Under the pieces are notes generated by a model. It saw only the letters and a program-made list of their open reading frames with translations, had not been told where the DNA came from and searched no databases. Below are positions 5,472 through 7,756 of a stretch of DNA of 7,756 nucleotides, one piece after another. Position 1 is the stretch's first letter, and every line of letters begins with the position of its first letter. A program made the position numbers and the translations under genes. The stretch is from Anaerolineae bacterium (GTDB lineage Bacteria; Chloroflexota; Anaerolineae; B4-G1; SLSP01): NCBI GenBank assembly GCA_021159805.1, contig JAGHDT010000622.1, positions 1 to 7,756 on the forward strand, written 5' to 3'.

Positions 5472-7728
5472 GTACATCGGGCAGGCATTGCCGCGCTTTG
5501 AGGCGCGTGAGCGGGTCACAGGCGAGGCACTCTATCCCGGGGATATCGATATGGAGAACGCGCTGACGATGCGGATCCTGTTTGCCGGCCGTCCCCACGC
5601 GCGCGTCGTCGAGGTCGATCCTTCAGAAGCCTTGGCCTTGCCCGGTGTTGTCGCCGTCTTCACGTCTCACGATGTGCCGGTCAACGAGTACGGCCTGCAG
5701 TATCCGGATCAACCTGTGCTGTGTGGCCCTGCTGGACCCGGTGCGCGTCCGGAGCGACCAGGCACCGACGTCGTCCGTTTTGTCGGCGATCAAGTTGCCA
5801 CGGTCGTGGCTGAGGATGCGTTGATCGCAGCGCAGGCTCTTGACTTGATCCGGGTGGTGTACGAGGATCTTCCGGTGATCACTGATCCACGGGAGGCGCT
5901 CAAGCCGGAGATGCCGCATCTTCACCCACCCTATCCCGGCGTCACCGCACATCCGGAGTTGGTTTTTGAGGGCAACATTGTCTCCCGGCATCGTATCCGG
6001 CGCGGTGATGTGGATGCGGCCCTCTTCAAGGCCGATGTCGTCGTCGAGTCAACGTATGAAATCCCCGGCCAGGAGCACGTATACCTGCAGCCCGAGGCCG
6101 GCGTGGGCTATATCGATGAGGAAGGCCGGATCACTGTGGTGGTGGGTGGGCAGTGGACGCACGAGGACCGGGCCGAGATTGCGCATGCATTGGACGTGCC
6201 CGAAGAGTCGGTCCGCGTCATCTATCCCGCGATCGGTGGTGCGTTCGGCGGACGCGAGGATATGTCGGTGCAGATTGTGTTGGCTTTGGCGGCGCAGCGG
6301 TTGCAGCGGCCGGTCAAGATCGAATGGAGCCGTGAGGAATCCATCCTGGGTCACCACAAGCGCCACCGTGTCTTCGCCCACGCGCGCTGGGCTGCCACCA
6401 AGGACGGCGATCTACTGGCTGCTGAGTGCGAGGTCATCGCTGATGCCGGGGCCTACGTCTACACCACGAACAAGGTGATGGGGAATACGCTGCTCACCAT
6501 CAACGGACCGTACCGCATACCGAATGTCAAGACAGATGTCCTGGGGGTCTACACCAACAACATACCCGGTGGCGCGTTCCGAGGTTTTGGCGCGCCGCAA
6601 GGGAACTTTGTCGCCGAGTCCCAGATGGACAAGCTCGCCGAGGCGCTGGATATGGACCCTGTTGCGTTTCGGCTGCGCAACCTGGTCGGCGATGGCGATC
6701 CCATGCCCTGGGGCAAGCCCCTGCCGGACGATGCTCTAGGCCTGCGGCAGTGCCTGGTCGCGGCGGCGGAGGCGGTCGGCTGGCGGCAGGCCGATGGCGG
6801 CGGATGGACCGCGCCGGAGATTGCGCCGCGCGCGGATGATCCCGCATACCTGAGGCGGGGGGCCGGCATCGCGTTGGCTTTCAAGAACATCGGCTTTTCC
6901 TTTGGTTATCAGGAGAACGCCTGGGCCGGGGTAGAGCTTCACGGCGACGCCGAGATCGAGCGTGTGGTGGCCTACGCCGCCAGCGCCGAGGTGGGACAGG
7001 GGACGCGGACGGTGATCCGCCAGATGGTTGCTGAGGCCCTGGATGTGGATCTGGAGATCGTCGATCTTCGCCCGGCGGACACTGCGACGACGCAGAGCGC
7101 CGGGTCCGTCTCCGCATCCCGGATGACCTTCATGATCGGCAATGCTATTCGCGGCGTCGCCGAGGTGGCGCTGAAGAAGTGGCAGGGCGGGGAGCGCCCG
7201 ACGAGGGCTGACTTTACCTATCTGGCGCCCAAGACCACACAGATTGATGCCGAGACCGGTTATGGCCATCCCAACTTCGCCTATGGGTACGCCGCGATCG
7301 GGGCCGAGGTGGTGGTGGATGTACAGATGGGTCTCTGCCGCTATCCGCTGCTCGTTTGTGCCAACGATGTGGGCCAGGCCATTAACCCGCGGCTTGTCGA
7401 GGGGCAGATCGAGGGGGGGGTTGTGCAGGCATTCGGCTGGGCCACGACGGAGCATTTCATCGAGCGCGACGGCGTGCCGCTCACCGGCTCGCTCAGCACC
7501 TACCTGATGCCGACGATCGAGGATATTCCGGACCGAGTGGTCTCCATCTTGGTCGAGAATCCTGAAGTGCACGGACCCTGGGGGGCGCGAGGTATGGCCG
7601 AGATGCCCTTCATCGGGGTCGCGTCGGCCTTGCACCACGCACTGCGAAACGCCACGGGAGTCTGGTATAATCGATTTCCATTCAACTCCGAGCTTGTGCT
7701 TCGTGGGCTCAAAGGGAAGGCGTTGTGA
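5461..7728 (+). CDS. Xanthine dehydrogenase family molybdopterin-binding catalytic subunit (XdhA/CoxL superfamily)
   Basis: This 755-residue subunit, normal for the family, binds molybdenum-pterin cofactor and hydroxylates an N-heterocycle or aldehyde with water-derived oxygen. The hammerhead domain begins at RVTGEALYPGDI (18-29). Cofactor motifs follow in order: VVGGQWTH with Q231, GGAFGGRED (259-267), GGAFRGFGAPQ (370-380), GQGTRT with Q513, and GARGMAEMP (708-716) with E714, the equivalent of the catalytic base Glu1261 of bovine xanthine oxidase. E266 and R374 align with bovine Glu802 and Arg880, which bind the purine, and this favours a purine substrate. Both motifs also occur in some other hydroxylases of this superfamily, so xanthine itself is not proven. 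No AYXCSFR motif is present, which argues against aerobic CO dehydrogenase. Electrons pass to the fused FAD/[2Fe-2S] subunit encoded upstream. The start overlaps the preceding gene by 11 nt. An 8-G run (7413-7420) lies in frame in the conserved EGGVVQA segment. Confidence 0.93.
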   Translation: MKGKYIGQALPRFEARERVTGEALYPGDIDMENALTMRILFAGRPHARVVEVDPSEALALPGVVAVFTSHDVPVNEYGLQYPDQPVLCGPAGPGARPERPGTDVVRFVGDQVATVVAEDALIAAQALDLIRVVYEDLPVITDPREALKPEMPHLHPPYPGVTAHPELVFEGNIVSRHRIRRGDVDAALFKADVVVESTYEIPGQEHVYLQPEAGVGYIDEEGRITVVVGGQWTHEDRAEIAHALDVPEESVRVIYPAIGGAFGGREDMSVQIVLALAAQRLQRPVKIEWSREESILGHHKRHRVFAHARWAATKDGDLLAAECEVIADAGAYVYTTNKVMGNTLLTINGPYRIPNVKTDVLGVYTNNIPGGAFRGFGAPQGNFVAESQMDKLAEALDMDPVAFRLRNLVGDGDPMPWGKPLPDDALGLRQCLVAAAEAVGWRQADGGGWTAPEIAPRADDPAYLRRGAGIALAFKNIGFSFGYQENAWAGVELHGDAEIERVVAYAASAEVGQGTRTVIRQMVAEALDVDLEIVDLRPADTATTQSAGSVSASRMTFMIGNAIRGVAEVALKKWQGGERPTRADFTYLAPKTTQIDAETGYGHPNFAYGYAAIGAEVVVDVQMGLCRYPLLVCANDVGQAINPRLVEGQIEGGVVQAFGWATTEHFIERDGVPLTGSLSTYLMPTIEDIPDRVVSILVENPEVHGPWGARGMAEMPFIGVASALHHALRNATGVWYNRFPFNSELVLRGLKGKAL

Positions 7729-7756
7729 GGTTGATCGAAGGCCGGAAGCTGATGCG
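7725..7756 (+). CDS. Start of an unidentified downstream gene, 3' partial
   Basis: A GTG at 7725 overlaps the molybdenum subunit stop as GTGA and opens a frame reading MRLIEGRKLM to the window edge. AAAGGGA (7711-7717) gives a purine-rich ribosome site about 7 nt upstream. An in-frame ATG at 7752 is an alternative start. The tight overlap continues the pattern of this operon, which makes a real gene likely, but ten codons are too few to identify a product. Confidence 0.45.
   Translation, partial: MRLIEGRKLM

Noticed and set aside
5461..7728. Aerobic CO dehydrogenase large subunit (CoxL form I)
   Set aside because: The AYXCSFR active-site loop is absent; the equivalent loop reads GGAFRGFGAPQ.

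Overview
The window is a gene-dense, roughly 60% G+C bacterial segment in which every supported gene lies on the + strand. It holds five substantial coding regions, the first cut by the left edge, and the first few codons of a sixth at the right edge. The only real gap is 97 bases (1215-1311). No tRNA, rRNA, CRISPR array, insertion sequence or phage gene was seen. Gene content (a purine-type molybdenum hydroxylase with fused FAD/[2Fe-2S] subunit, a large PLP enzyme with a conserved C-terminal tail) is reminiscent of Chloroflexota or deep-branching Firmicutes-like anaerobes. That placement is an inference from memory of similar proteins, not a measured result.

Layout. (1) 1-1214 is the C-terminal ~403 residues of a fold-type II PLP-dependent lyase/thiolase-like enzyme (cysteine synthase superfamily). 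(2) 1215-1311 carries a good sigma-70-like promoter (TTTACA-16 nt-TATACT) and a Shine-Dalgarno site that may be partly masked by a small hairpin. (3) 1312-2247 is a membrane-anchored GtrB/DPM1-type family 2 glycosyltransferase. (4) 2260-3702 is a single polypeptide with an FAD domain followed by a two-cluster [2Fe-2S] domain, the electron-transfer part of a xanthine dehydrogenase family enzyme. (5) 3699-5471 is a 590-residue protein that would usually be called hypothetical. Its C-terminal third has the landmarks of the nucleoside phosphorylase/AMP nucleosidase fold, and its overall pattern matches what I remember of DUF6909. (6) 5461-7728 is the molybdopterin-binding catalytic subunit of the hydroxylase. 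(7) 7725 to the end is the start of another gene, unidentifiable from 10 codons.

Genes 3 to 7 are packed as one operon: a 12-nt gap, an ATGA overlap, an 11-nt overlap and a GTGA overlap. The uncharacterised gene is therefore wedged by overlapping starts and stops between the two subunits of the hydroxylase, which argues for a shared pathway or complex. The hydroxylase keeps the Glu and Arg that bind purines in bovine xanthine oxidase. The wedged protein keeps the ribose-binding Glu and the acidic Asp of purine nucleosidases. A coherent hypothesis is a purine-handling module in which the wedged protein releases (or senses) a base from a nucleoside or nucleotide and the molybdenum enzyme oxidises it. 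The PLP enzyme next door may belong to the same nitrogen-scavenging neighbourhood but appears to be a separate transcript. The function of the wedged protein is inference. Its fold assignment rests on motifs read by eye.
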